A DNA stretch of 64,000 bases from Actinoplanes subtropicus. Its GTDB lineage: Bacteria > Actinomycetota > Actinomycetes > Mycobacteriales > Micromonosporaceae. Made by a program: the position numbers and the translations under genes. The notes beneath the pieces were generated by a model. That model made no database searches. It saw nothing but the letters and a program-made list of their open reading frames with translations, and was not told the origin of the DNA. Location: NCBI RefSeq assembly GCF_000721705.1, contig NZ_JOJL01000002.1:496001-560000 (forward strand). Reading direction: 5' to 3'. Shown here piece by piece: positions 1 through 10,159 of this stretch. The number at the start of each line of letters is the position of its first letter. Position 1 is the stretch's first letter.

Positions 1-708
1 GTACGAGGCGTATCGTGCGGGAACGTCTTCGCTGACGGAGATGCCGGTGTCGTCCTCGATGGAGATGTGGTTGGCGTCGTAGAAGACGATGAGGTTACCG
101 AGACGCTGGTGGCCGGCGAGGGAGCTGGCCTCGGCGGTGAGGCCCTCCATGAGGTCGCCGTCGGACGCGATGACGTACACGTGGTGGTCGAACGGGCTGT
201 CGCCGGGTGCGGCGTCGGGGTCGAGCAGCCCGCGCTCGCGGCGCGCGGCCATGGCCATGCCGACGGCACTCGCGAGACCTTGGCCGAGCGGCCCGGTCGT
301 GATCTCGATGCCGCGCGTGTGCCGGTGCTCGGGGTGCCCCGGGGTGGCGGAACCCCAGGTGCGGAGGGCACGCAGGTCGTCGAGCTCCAGGCCGTAGCCG
401 CTGAGGTAGAGCTGGACGTAAAGGGTGAGGCTGGTGTGCCCGGCGGACAGCACGAGCCGGTCCCGGCCGAGCCACTGATCGTCGTTCGGGTCGTGCCGCA
501 GCACGTCGTGAAAGAGCAGGTGGGCGAGCGGAGCCAGGCTCATCGCGGTGCCCGGATGGCCGCTCCCGGCGCGCTCCACCGCGTCGGCGGCCAACAGCCG
601 GGCGGTGTCCACGGCTCGGACGTCGGTGGCGATCCAGCCCACGGTGTCCGCGACCGGCGACGATACCTGTCGATGAAGCGGTGCCGGCGTACGAGGGGGC
701 TGGGTCAT
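1..708 (-). CDS. tkt: Transketolase, N-terminal part (runs off the left edge)
   Basis: Thiamine-diphosphate enzyme of the pentose phosphate pathway that moves two-carbon units between sugar phosphates. Reading leftward from ATG at 708 gives 236 codons without a stop. The N-terminal pyrophosphate-binding domain is clear: RLLAADAVERAGSGHPGTAM near residues 39-58, the GPLGQGLASAVGMA segment near residue 130, and the ThDP/metal motif SDGDLMEG near residue 180 followed by YDANHISIEDDT. A GAGGAG ribosome site sits 6-7 bases before the ATG, which fixes the start. The remaining two thirds (pyrimidine-binding and C-terminal domains) lie outside the window. The next gene upstream is a stress-type sigma factor, so this may be a secondary transketolase in a stress island; that role is inference. 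Confidence 0.95.
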   Translation of the reverse strand, partial: MTQPPRTPAPLHRQVSSPVADTVGWIATDVRAVDTARLLAADAVERAGSGHPGTAMSLAPLAHLLFHDVLRHDPNDDQWLGRDRLVLSAGHTSLTLYVQLYLSGYGLELDDLRALRTWGSATPGHPEHRHTRGIEITTGPLGQGLASAVGMAMAARRERGLLDPDAAPGDSPFDHHVYVIASDGDLMEGLTAEASSLAGHQRLGNLIVFYDANHISIEDDTGISVSEDVPARYASY

Positions 709-1119
709 GATGATCTCCTCGGTGGGACTCGTGCCTGGGACCGTGAACGGTCACGACCGGAAGCTCGCGGTGTGTCCCGGCGATGCCGTAACCGGCTCGG
801 CGCGAGCTCCACGTGCGATCGGTGTCGTCGATATGCCGTGAGCCGGCGTTTGCGGCCTGACGATGTGGCCGGTGCCGGAGAAAGGGAACGGACGGCACGC
901 TCGATGCAGGTGTGCGCCGACGCGCGACGCCGCCATGTCCGTCCCCGTCGGTGTACCCCGAGCGGCCGGCACGAAACGGTGGCCGGCCACGCGTACTCAC
1001 GGCCGGGGAGCACTCACGACGGATCGGACATCCTGGTCCAAGGTCAGGTGTGGTGGTGTCCCGGGCGTTCCCACCCCCGGGACACCACCTTCCCCCGGCC
1101 CCCCAGAAACGACTCGAGA
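709..1119. other. Intergenic region with terminator hairpin
   Basis: This 411-base gap lies between the transketolase and sigma factor genes, both on the minus strand. It must hold the transketolase promoter, but I could not identify a convincing -10/-35 pair. The only clear structure is the perfect hairpin listed at 1052-1089. No plausible coding frame was seen. Confidence 0.5.
1052..1089 (-). terminator. Perfect 14-bp stem hairpin after the sigma factor gene
   Basis: GGTGGTGTCCCGGG (1052-1065) and its exact reverse complement (1076-1089) flank a 10-base loop. It lies 30 bases beyond the stop of the sigma gene ending at 1120, so it is probably its terminator. No U-tract follows, which is common in high-GC actinomycete terminators. 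Confidence 0.7.
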
Positions 1120-1938
1120 TCAACGATCACCCGGACAACTCGCATCGACGACGTGGCCGGCGCCGGAAGCGGCGACCTCGTCGACCTCCATGACGGCCCG
1201 CAGCCTGATCAGCGAACGGGTCAGCAATCGCGAGACCTGCATCTGCGACACGCCGACCCGCGCGGCGATCTGCGCCCGGCTCATCTCGCCGACGAACCGT
1301 AAGCCGACGACCCGCCGCTCCCGCGCCGGCAAACTGGCCAGCGCCCGCCGCAACGTCTCGCGCCGATCCACGGCCTCGAGCGCGGAGTCGGCTTCGCTCA
1401 GCAGGTCGATCAGACGCATGTCCCGTGTGCCGTGCACCGGTTGTTCCAACGACCACGGCCGATAGGCATGAGCGCTCCGGCGGCTGTCGAATACCTGGTC
1501 GGGACTGACCCCGAGCCGGGGGGCCACCTCCCGCGTCGTCGGCGAGCGGTGCAGCGCCTGCGTCAGATGGTCGACGGCCGCGGACCGGCGCGGAGCGAGC
1601 TCCTGCAGGTGGCGGGGCACGTGGGCGGTCCATCCGGCGTCGCGGAAGTATCGCTTGATCTCCCCGACCATCGTGGGGATCGCGTAACTGGAGAACGCCA
1701 CGCCACGCGCGGGATCGAAGCGGTCGACCGCATTGATCAACCCGATCGCGGCGACCTGGGTGAGATCGGCCATCGGTTCACCACGGCCGCCGAAGCGGCG
1801 AGCCACCCACACGGACATCGGCGGATATTCGTCGATCACCTGGGCCCGCGTCGCCGCCCGACCCGCATCGCCGGGCGCCAGTCTGTGCAGCCGGACCAGC
1901 AAGGCATCGGTGGTCGGCGATGTGGCAGCCGCCGTCAT
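1120..1938 (-). CDS. SigB/SigF/SigG-family RNA polymerase sigma factor
   Basis: A 272-residue group 3 sigma-70 factor of the stress/sporulation type that redirects RNA polymerase to stress promoters. Region 2 is visible at about residues 40-105, with the core-binding segment DLTQVAAIGLINAVDRFDP and the -10 reading helix SSYAIPTMVGEIKRYFRD. Region 3 follows (PRHLQEL...HRSPTTREVAPRLGVS). Region 4 with its helix-turn-helix is at about 205-250 (RAQIAARVGVSQMQVSRLL). The length matches the family. No strong ribosome site precedes the ATG at 1938, so the start is less certain. The window also holds an anti-sigma-type ATPase and a PP2C phosphatase, the usual partners in a partner-switching control circuit, though none is directly adjacent. 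Confidence 0.93.
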   Translation of the reverse strand: MTAAATSPTTDALLVRLHRLAPGDAGRAATRAQVIDEYPPMSVWVARRFGGRGEPMADLTQVAAIGLINAVDRFDPARGVAFSSYAIPTMVGEIKRYFRDAGWTAHVPRHLQELAPRRSAAVDHLTQALHRSPTTREVAPRLGVSPDQVFDSRRSAHAYRPWSLEQPVHGTRDMRLIDLLSEADSALEAVDRRETLRRALASLPARERRVVGLRFVGEMSRAQIAARVGVSQMQVSRLLTRSLIRLRAVMEVDEVAASGAGHVVDASCPGDR

Positions 1939-2219
1939 GACGACACCGGATCGCCACGCAGGCGAACGACGATCGACGAAGGCGTGCTTCCCGGCATGGT
2001 CGACCCCTCGGGCGGCAGTGAGTCCGATGTCTTCAGGACTGCGCCACCAGGGACCGGAGTGACAACGTCACAGTACGCCGTTTCGCTCCGCGTCGCCCGT
2101 CGCGGCGCGGCGGTACGCGGTTCTGCTCGCGGCCTGATGTCGCCACCCGGAGCGCACCCACCTTCGCCGCGCGACACCGCTGATCCGTCGCGGTCGTGCC
2201 GGTCCGCGGGTCGGGACAA

Positions 2220-2378
2220 CTAGCGACGGAGCGCTCGACGCCGGACCATGCCGATCGCGACGGTCCCGACGAACAGCACGATGCCGATGATCGCCAGCCA
2301 CAGCAGGCCGTTGATGGCGAAGCCGACGATCGTCAGAATGAGCCAGAGCACGAGCAGGACGATCAGAAGTACGAGCAC
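2220..2378 (-). CDS. Small hydrophobic membrane protein (52 aa)
   Basis: Reading leftward from GTG at 2378 gives a 52-residue protein made almost wholly of two hydrophobic stretches (LVLLIVLLVLWLILTIVGFA, then LLWLAIIGIVLFVGTVAIG) with a basic tail MVRRRALRR. A perfect GGAGG lies five bases before the GTG, which strongly supports translation. Small two-span proteins of this type are widespread in actinobacteria beside stress genes. Their function is not known, and I do not assign one. Confidence 0.75.
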   Translation of the reverse strand: MLVLLIVLLVLWLILTIVGFAINGLLWLAIIGIVLFVGTVAIGMVRRRALRR

Positions 2379-2714
2379 GACGGCCTCCGTCTCCACACCG
2401 GCGCATGTGCAGCGCCGATATCCGGCAGCCGGGGTCTGGGGCGATGCTGCAACCGTACGCCCCCGCGCCGCGCCGCGCCGCGACCGCGTATGTGACTCGT
2501 CTTCACCCTCACGGTGACCAGTCTTGTCGGCCGCACGGGGTATCGTCGTCGGGTCGGGGATGAGGTTCTTCCCCGCTCAAGCTGCCCCAGTCCCCGGTGG
2601 CGTCCCAGTTCTGGAACGACGCCCGGGAGCTGTTGTGTCCGTCAAGAGCCGTCCGTCGAAGCGTTCCTTGATCGTGCGACCGAGCCGGCGTGTCGCCCGC
2701 CCGGACGGTTCACT

Positions 2715-3539
2715 GTGACCTCCGCGAGCCGGCCCGAGCGGGCGGAGCGCTCGCACCTGCTCGATGCGGTCACCGATGGTCCGGGCGTGGGGGTGGCCGT
2801 CGCCGCTGACGCCGATCTGGCAATGGTCGAACTGGCGGTGCGCGGCCAATGGTCGCCATCCCTGGCCGAGCAGGCTTCCGCCGCCCTCCGCTTGTGCCTG
2901 GCCGGGCCCTCCACTTCGATCATCGTCGACCTGAGCGATCTGGGGGATCCCGATGGGGTGAGCGTGTCCTACTGGTTGATGCTCTGGAGGCGGGCACGGC
3001 TCGGAACCGCGCCGGTGAGAATGACGTTCTGCCTCCCCCGCGCGACCGTGTTCAGCCGCCGAGTCCGGTTTCTCCAAGGTCCGCAACCGCGGGTCTTCGC
3101 CTCCGTGCTCGAGGCGCGGACGGCGATCGGCAAGCGGACGCCGCAAGCCGACCGCCTGCAGGCTCGCCTGGATCCCCAGCCGGGGTCCGTCAGATCTGCC
3201 CGCGACCTCGTCATGCAGGCATGTCACGCGTGGCGGCTGCCGGCGCTGCTGTCGGACGCCCGGCTGATCGTCTCCGAGCTGGCGGCCAACGCGGTGGAGC
3301 ACGCCGGCACCGACTTCATCGTGACCGTGTCACGCGGTGGCGTACGAATCCACGTCTCGGTTCATGACTGCGTCGGACGGTTCCCGCACCCGGATGAGCG
3401 TGAACTCGTTGTTCCGCAGGCCTCGCTCGACGAACGCGGGCGCGGACTGCGGCTGGTGCATACCACCGCGGTCGTGTGGGGTGCCCTGCCGACGCGTGAC
3501 GGCAAGGTGGTGTGGGCCACGGTGGCCGCACCAAGCTGA
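2715..3539 (+). CDS. STAS-like plus HATPase_c protein, anti-sigma factor type
   Basis: A 274-residue protein starting at GTG 2715; the frame is open further upstream, but the region before this codon looks non-coding. Residues about 30-130 look like a STAS/MEDS-type regulatory domain (SIIVDLSDLGDPDGVSVSYW). Residues about 160-270 are a GHKL ATPase of the RsbW/SpoIIAB kind: N-box LIVSELAANAVEHAG, then the G1-like DCVGRF and G2-like DERGRGLRLVH, ending GKVVWATV. Such proteins sequester sigma factors and phosphorylate STAS antagonists. It probably controls one of the SigF-type factors here. A short relic of a similar ATPase, sharing the GKVVWAT ending, is at 20155. Confidence 0.82.
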   Translation: MTSASRPERAERSHLLDAVTDGPGVGVAVAADADLAMVELAVRGQWSPSLAEQASAALRLCLAGPSTSIIVDLSDLGDPDGVSVSYWLMLWRRARLGTAPVRMTFCLPRATVFSRRVRFLQGPQPRVFASVLEARTAIGKRTPQADRLQARLDPQPGSVRSARDLVMQACHAWRLPALLSDARLIVSELAANAVEHAGTDFIVTVSRGGVRIHVSVHDCVGRFPHPDERELVVPQASLDERGRGLRLVHTTAVVWGALPTRDGKVVWATVAAPS

Positions 3540-3576
3540 CCATGTTCTGATCGGATCCGGGTGGGGGAGCGCCGGT

Positions 3577-4326
3577 TCAGTCAGCACGGGGGTGGCCGGG
3601 GCCGGCGATGACGGCCGAGCCGGCCGGGTCGTTGACGATGGCGTGGGCGACGTCGCCGAGCCGCCGGTTGTGGCTGCGGGCATAGTCGCGGATGATCCGG
3701 AAAGCCTCGTCGACGCTGAGGCCGAGGACCTGGGCGATCACGCCTTTCGCTTGCTCGATGACGATCCGGCTGTTGAGTGCGCCTTGGAGCTGCTGGGTGA
3801 GAATTTCGCTCCGGCTGATGGCCCGTTCCTGCAGCAGCCCGATCGCGGCGACGTCGGCGAGTGCCTGAATGATCTGGACGTCGCCGTCGTCGAAGCCGCC
3901 GCCGATCTCGGTGCCGAAGACGTTCAACGCGCCGATCACCTCCTTGCGCAGGCGGAGCGGGAAGGCGTGCACCGCGCGGAACCCGGCCGCCGTGGCGCGG
4001 GGGGCGAAACGCGGCCACCGGGCCTGGGCCCGGCTCAGGTCCGCGTTGATCACCGACCGGGCGGTGTGGTAGGCCTCCAGGCAGGGACCCTCATGGTGCT
4101 GGACCTGGAACAGTTCGAGGAGTTTGGTGTTCTCGTCGGAGGCCGCCATGAACTGCAGTCGGCCGTGTTCGTCGGCAAGCAGCAGCCCGACCGTCGACAC
4201 GCCGACCAGGTTCGCTATCCGATCGGTGAGCATGTGCAGGAAGTCGATCAGGTCGAACTCGTCGACGAGAGTGTCGGCGACCTCGACGAAGATCGACGCC
4301 AGTCGCTGCGGGGAAATGGTGGTCAT
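3577..4326 (-). CDS. GAF-ANTAR domain RNA-binding antiterminator
   Basis: A 249-residue protein. A GAF sensory domain at about residues 20-160 ([18 protein letters not shown]...[12 protein letters not shown]...[18 protein letters not shown]) is followed by an ANTAR domain at about 175-235 ([19 protein letters not shown], then [16 protein letters not shown]). ANTAR domains bind paired RNA hairpins and prevent termination. The start at 4326 is fixed by AGGAG seven bases upstream; the frame stays open across the groEL region opposite, but that part is not coding. It is a close paralogue of the gene at 12307. The signal sensed by the GAF domain and the target RNAs are unknown. Confidence 0.93.
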   Translation of the reverse strand: MTTISPQRLASIFVEVADTLVDEFDLIDFLHMLTDRIANLVGVSTVGLLLADEHGRLQFMAASDENTKLLELFQVQHHEGPCLEAYHTARSVINADLSRAQARWPRFAPRATAAGFRAVHAFPLRLRKEVIGALNVFGTEIGGGFDDGDVQIIQALADVAAIGLLQERAISRSEILTQQLQGALNSRIVIEQAKGVIAQVLGLSVDEAFRIIRDYARSHNRRLGDVAHAIVNDPAGSAVIAGPGHPRAD

Positions 4327-4775
4327 GTGTGCTCCTAGCCTGGCCGGCATGCGGGGGCGCGATCGCCTCGTCGAGTCGGTGGGCCGCCGATCTTGCACGA
4401 CGTCGTCCCCGGAGCCGTGCGTGTGGATCGTCAGATCGGTGAAGACGATTGCCTGGCGCGGTTCGTCCCCGGACAACCGGCCCGCTCGGGCGCGAAACAT
4501 GTCGAGCACTCCGAGCCTGGCCGCGCTGACCTGCAGCAGGACCGCGAGGACTGCGCGCACCCCCTCATCGTGCGCCGCGGAAAGGAGGTCGGCCACCGGT
4601 TCACCACCGCCTCGACAGAAATGGCAGGAACCGAGTGGGGAGACGGGTGTTGCCGTGGTCCGGAGCAGCCGCGAACCGCCGGCCCGCAATCTCGACCCGA
4701 CCCTATCCCGGCGACTCCGGACCTGCGCCAGGCCGCGTCGCCTTGTGCTTTCGGGGGATGGGTGCTGCACTGTAG
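4327..4775. other. Divergent promoter region, no gene seen
   Basis: About 450 bases between the GAF-ANTAR gene (leftward) and groEL (rightward). Frames that are open here do not resemble proteins. In particular there is no groES upstream of groEL. Its right end runs into the CIRCE operator. Confidence 0.5.
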
Positions 4776-6478
<1,703 letters not shown>

Positions 6479-6779
6479 TCGAGCCGAATCGGCGTACGCT
6501 GGAGGAGGATCGGCGTCCGCACACACAGCCGGTCAGCGTGCATCCTGACGCATTTCTCTTCCGCCTGGACCCCGCGGCTATGACCCGACCTCCGGCGCTT
6601 CATCTGACGTGTCGCCCACTACTTTCCATCCGGCCGGTGTGCCCCATCCGGCCGGTGTGCCGGCTGACGGTCGAGAACGCATGGAGTGGTGCGCCCGTAC
6701 AGGCCAGCCGTCGAAGCCCCCGAGGCGCGCGGCACCAACCCGGCCGACGGCATGACCGACAACCGCGAGGACGGCCACC
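6479..6779. other. Intergenic, short 18-bp tandem duplication
   Basis: A gap of 301 bases after groEL. It contains two copies of CCATCCGGCCGGTGTGCC (from 6627 and 6645, period 18). No gene or clear terminator is visible. Confidence 0.4.
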
Positions 6780-7058
6780 ATGAACATCCAGGCTCCGACC
6801 CGCACCATCGACTCCCTGGCCGCTGCCGAGGCCCTGGTCGCAGCGGCCGAGGCCGCCGGATACGCCCCCTCGATCGGCAACACCCAGCCCTGGCGCTGGC
6901 GGCTCACCGGCGACACGCTCGACCTGCATCTGGTCCGCAGCCGGATGCGGCGGGTCTCCGATCTCGACGGCCGGTTGGCCACGGTGAGCTGCGGCGCCGA
7001 GCCGGTCGCCCCTGGTGCGCCACGCCTCCCCACCGACCAGATCATCGAACGCTACTGA
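6780..7058 (+). pseudogene. Acg-type nitroreductase with large internal deletion (92 aa remains)
   Basis: The first 73 or so residues match the N-terminus of Acg/nitroreductase-like flavoproteins (APSIGNTQPWRWRLTGDTLD...DLDGRLATVSCGAE) and align with the intact paralogue at 18965 (APSAHHSQPWRWQVTGGVLD...PDGRLVTISCGAA). After SCGAE the text jumps to a proline-rich end, APRLPTDQIIERY, which resembles the family's extreme C-terminus. So roughly 200 residues, including most of the FMN-binding fold, are missing without a frameshift. A GAGGACGG ribosome site and good codon use show it could still be translated, but it cannot be a working reductase. Confidence 0.7.
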
Positions 7059-7090
7059 CCGCCGGCCTCGCCGGCGAGGAAGAAGTCATC

Positions 7091-7531
7091 ATGACCGTCG
7101 CCACGAAAAGACCCGCGTCGTCCGCCGTGCGGATGAAGCTGAACGGCGGCCCGTCCCGCAAGGCCGCATTCGACGGGGCCTGGTGGCCCCGGACGACGGA
7201 CGCCGCCGCGGAGCTCCCACCGTTGCTCGAGGTTCTCCGCGGCGTCCGCGGCGAGATCACCCATGTGCTGCTCGGCGCCGCCGATTGGGACCTGCCTCAT
7301 CCACGCCGGCTGGCGGCCGGGCCGACCATGGTCCGGCTCGGCTGGTTCACCTCCCAGCCGGCCAGCCTTCTCACCCTGGTGACCGAGTTCGGCGAGGACC
7401 GTTTCGACCTGCTGGTGGTGCCACCTGATGCGACCTCGGCGGCCGCCGAGATGGCGATGTCCGCAGCGGCGGACGCCGACGACCGGAACCGTCCCGCCGA
7501 GCTCCTGGACAGGATCGAACGGGCAGTCTGA
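7091..7531 (+). CDS. DUF5994 family protein
   Basis: A 146-residue protein with the features of actinobacterial DUF5994: an opening R-M-K-L-N segment, DGAWWPRTTDAAAELPPLL at about residues 33-51, then a beta-rich domain containing RLGWFTSQPASLLTLVTE and FDLLVVPP. The function of this family is not established. The start at ATG 7091 follows GAGGAAG nine bases upstream. It sits 32 bases after the nitroreductase remnant and ahead of a sigma factor, in line with a stress-regulated role. No signal peptide or membrane segment is seen. Confidence 0.8.
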   Translation: MTVATKRPASSAVRMKLNGGPSRKAAFDGAWWPRTTDAAAELPPLLEVLRGVRGEITHVLLGAADWDLPHPRRLAAGPTMVRLGWFTSQPASLLTLVTEFGEDRFDLLVVPPDATSAAAEMAMSAAADADDRNRPAELLDRIERAV

Positions 7532-7715
7532 CCGGTTGCCGCCGCTGGGGACGCGCGGTTCGTCCACCTGCGACGCCCACGACGCGTGCGGTTCCCGCCG
7601 ATCCCCACGTTTGCCCGGCATGCGACGCGGGCAGGTAGAACACGACGCGCCGGCCCGAGCGTGACGTGCCACTCAACCCGGAGCCGGCGGTCGTCGGCGC
7701 CACGTAGGGAGCCCG

Positions 7716-8513
7716 ATGACTGCCGTCGCCGATTCCACCGTTGCCGCCAAGGCATCATTTGCCACGACCCGTACGGCTGCTGAGTTGATCGCCGCGCTGG
7801 CAGCCCTGCCCGCGGGGCACCCGTCCCGTCCCGCGTTGCGGGACAGGGTGATCGCGGCATGGTTCCCGCTGGCCGGTCATCTCGCCAGGCGGTACGCGGG
7901 TCGTGGCGAGCCCGCCGACGACCTGTACCAGGTCGCGGTGATGGGCCTCATCAAGGCGGTCGACCGTTTCGAGGTCGGCCGTGGCGTCGAATTCGTCGCC
8001 TTCGCCATCCCCACTGTCATCGGCGAGCTCAAGCGGCACTTCCGCGACCGCACCTGGTCGATCCGCGTTCCTCGCCGCCTGCAGGAACTGCGGCTGGCCA
8101 TCACCGGCGCGAACAGCCACCTCACGCACAGTCTTGGCCGCTCTCCGACGGTGGCGGACATCGCCGCGCACCTGAACCTCAGCGAGGAGGAGGTCCTGGA
8201 AGGACTGGAGGGTGCTCGTGCCTACACCGCCACCAGCCTGTCAACGCCCGCGAACGACGAGGGCAGCACGACCCTCGGCGACACGCTCGGCGGCGAGGAC
8301 GCCGGCTTCGAGCTGGCCGAGCTGCGCATCGCGCTCGGACCCGCGCTCGCCAGCCTGGACGAACGCGAACAGAAGATCGTCTGCCTGCGTTTTTACGGCA
8401 ATCTGACCCAGTCCGAGATCGCCCGGCAGGTAGGCGTCTCGCAGATGCATGTGTCCCGGCTGCTCGGCAGATCACTGGCCAAGCTGCGCGCCAAGATCGA
8501 CAGTGGCGGCTGA
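7716..8513 (+). CDS. SigB/SigF-family RNA polymerase sigma factor (second copy)
   Basis: A 265-residue group 3 sigma factor paralogous to the one at 1120. Region 2 at about residues 45-110 contains DLYQVAVMGLIKAVDRFE and VAFAIPTVIGELKRHFRDR. Region 3 contains VPRRLQELRLAI and LGRSPTVADIAAHLNLS. Region 4 at about 205-255 ends in the DNA-recognition helix QSEIARQVGVSQMHVSRLLG. An AGGGAG ribosome site precedes the ATG. The two sigma factors differ enough in regions 2.4 and 4.2 to suggest related but distinct promoter sets. Downstream is a small unknown gene that may be cotranscribed. Confidence 0.93.
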   Translation: MTAVADSTVAAKASFATTRTAAELIAALAALPAGHPSRPALRDRVIAAWFPLAGHLARRYAGRGEPADDLYQVAVMGLIKAVDRFEVGRGVEFVAFAIPTVIGELKRHFRDRTWSIRVPRRLQELRLAITGANSHLTHSLGRSPTVADIAAHLNLSEEEVLEGLEGARAYTATSLSTPANDEGSTTLGDTLGGEDAGFELAELRIALGPALASLDEREQKIVCLRFYGNLTQSEIARQVGVSQMHVSRLLGRSLAKLRAKIDSGG

Positions 8514-8598
8514 CCCGTCCGGTCCGGTCCAGCCGGCCGCATCCCGATCCGGACGAGGTGACCTGCGCGAAACGGCGGGCCGAGCTACTTTCGACGAC

Positions 8599-8823
8599 AT
8601 GGCGACTACGGTGTTGCGGGTCAGGCTCGTCGGCGGCGACCGCATGGATATCTCGTACGATGAACCGGACGCTTCCGACCAGGGCCAAGTCGTGGAAAAG
8701 GTCATCTCGACGCTGGCCCAGGACACGGGCGTGCTGCGCGGGAAGCACGGTGATCGTCTCGTGGTGCTCTACGGCCGAGGTGTCGCCGCCGTCGAGGTCG
8801 CGCCGCGGGGCGCGGTGCTGTGA
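8599..8823 (+). CDS. Hypothetical protein, 74 aa
   Basis: A short protein MATTVLRVRLVGGDRMDIS... with alternating hydrophobic residues suggesting a small beta-rich fold (TVLRVRLVGGDRMDISY, then DRLVVLYGRGVAAVEVAP). It begins 86 bases after the sigma factor stop. I see no strong ribosome site. Codon bias (G or C in most third positions) supports coding. Actinomycetes often place small proteins of this kind beside stress sigma factors. I do not recognise the family. Confidence 0.55.
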   Translation: MATTVLRVRLVGGDRMDISYDEPDASDQGQVVEKVISTLAQDTGVLRGKHGDRLVVLYGRGVAAVEVAPRGAVL

Positions 8824-9091
8824 CGGAGCACCCGCCCGCCGCCGATCGAGTCAGGCGCGTTCGCGCCGGTTCCGCCCTTCCCGTATGAAGGACTGAGTCT
8901 TCCCGATCGCCGCGGCTCGACGGCATCGAGTCCCCGCCCAACGGCACGTAGCGATGATCGCCGGGGTCCAGGGCGGCGCCACCCGTCCAGCGGGGGCTGC
9001 TGCCCACGACAGTAGTCGATGCCCGAACGCCCCGACAGACGCGAGACGCCGGGCGTTCGGCCCACGCACGGCGAAATACGGCCGGCCCCGG

Positions 9092-10159
9092 TCAGGCCGC
9101 GACGGCCGGGGGTGCGGTGCTCGACGAGCGGCGGTGCTGGAGGGTGGCGATGAGAGCGAGGGTGGACTCGGCTCCCTGGTTCAGGTTCGGCCCGCGCGGG
9201 GTCAGCCCGTCGTAGCCGCCGCCGGTTGCCCGGTCCCACATGACGGCGCGCAGGTCGTTCTCGCCGAGGAACCAGCCGATGCAGCGCTCCAACCCCCGCC
9301 ACCAGACGTGATCACCGGTGACGGCGGCGGCGGTGGCGCAGGCGTCGGCCAGCGTGGCCACCTCGATCGGCTGCTGATCGTGCCGGGGCCGGGGCCCGCC
9401 GCGTCGCCAGCCCACCGACGGGACGACCGACAAATGGTCGCCGGTGGTCTGGATGTCCAGCAGCCACTGGAGCATCCGGAGGCCGGCGGCGAATGTCGCC
9501 GCCTCGCCGAGCAGGTCGCCGGCGGTGATGAGGGCCTCGGCGAGGGCGGCATTGGCATAGGTCAGCCGCTCGTGTGGCCAGCACCAGCCGGGATCTTCAC
9601 CGGGTTGCCCGATTGCGGTGACAGCGTCGGCGAGCAGAGCGGCGGCCGCCCGGTTGCCCGGATCGGCGCGCAGTAGTTCGCCGGCGCCGAGCGCGGCGAA
9701 CGCCATGGCCCGTGGAGCGGCGGATCGGCGAGTAGCCCCGCGAGTGAAGGCCAGGGCGGCGTCGGCGCGGATCCAGGGCGCCGGATGGCGAGCGGCGGCG
9801 GTTCCCAGGGCCCACAGGGCTCGGCCCCACCAGTCGCCGAGCCCGGTCTGGTCGGTCCAGCTCCGATGGAATCCGAGCCGGTTGTGGAACGCGCCGTCGC
9901 GGTCCTGCGCGTGGGTGAGGAATGCCAGGTAGCACTCGGACAGCCGGAGCGCCTCCGGCGACCGCCCGGCCGCACGGCTGGTGACGACGAGACCGCGGGC
10001 GACGTCGTCCGTGCAATAGCCGTGCTCGCGGCGGGGGGTGGCATGCCGGGCATGCTCGAACAGCCCGGTGTCGTCGGTGAGGCGGGCGAGGTGCGTGAAG
10101 AGGGGTGGTGGAGCGTCATTGGCGTCCGGCGTGGTGACGGTCGCCTCCGCAGCGGTCAC
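9092..10159 (-). CDS. Six-hairpin (alpha/alpha barrel) glycosidase-like protein
   Basis: A 355-residue soluble protein beginning at GTG 10159. The start overlaps the stop of the upstream glycosyltransferase as GTGA, so the two are translationally coupled. The sequence is a run of paired helices with conserved aromatic and acidic turns (HGYCTDDVARGLV, RDGAFHNRLGF, GDWWGRALWALG, PGWCWPHERLTYANAALAEAL, GGGYDGLTPRGPNLNQGAES). This pattern is typical of alpha/alpha toroid glycosidases and related proteins. No catalytic pair is certain. Because it is fused translationally to a GT4 gene, it probably acts on the same glycan or sugar. A regulatory or structural partner role is equally possible. Confidence 0.7.
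   Translation of the reverse strand: MTAAEATVTTPDANDAPPPLFTHLARLTDDTGLFEHARHATPRREHGYCTDDVARGLVVTSRAAGRSPEALRLSECYLAFLTHAQDRDGAFHNRLGFHRSWTDQTGLGDWWGRALWALGTAAARHPAPWIRADAALAFTRGATRRSAAPRAMAFAALGAGELLRADPGNRAAAALLADAVTAIGQPGEDPGWCWPHERLTYANAALAEALITAGDLLGEAATFAAGLRMLQWLLDIQTTGDHLSVVPSVGWRRGGPRPRHDQQPIEVATLADACATAAAVTGDHVWWRGLERCIGWFLGENDLRAVMWDRATGGGYDGLTPRGPNLNQGAESTLALIATLQHRRSSSTAPPAVAA

Noticed and set aside
95..1123. Long minus-strand frame of 342 codons overlapping transketolase
   Set aside because: It is rich in Arg/Pro, lacks domains and lies in another frame of the clear transketolase gene on the same strand.
2520..2545. GGGTAT-like text ahead of the anti-sigma gene considered as a SigF promoter
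   Set aside because: No -35 element at suitable distance; a single short match is weak evidence in this base composition.
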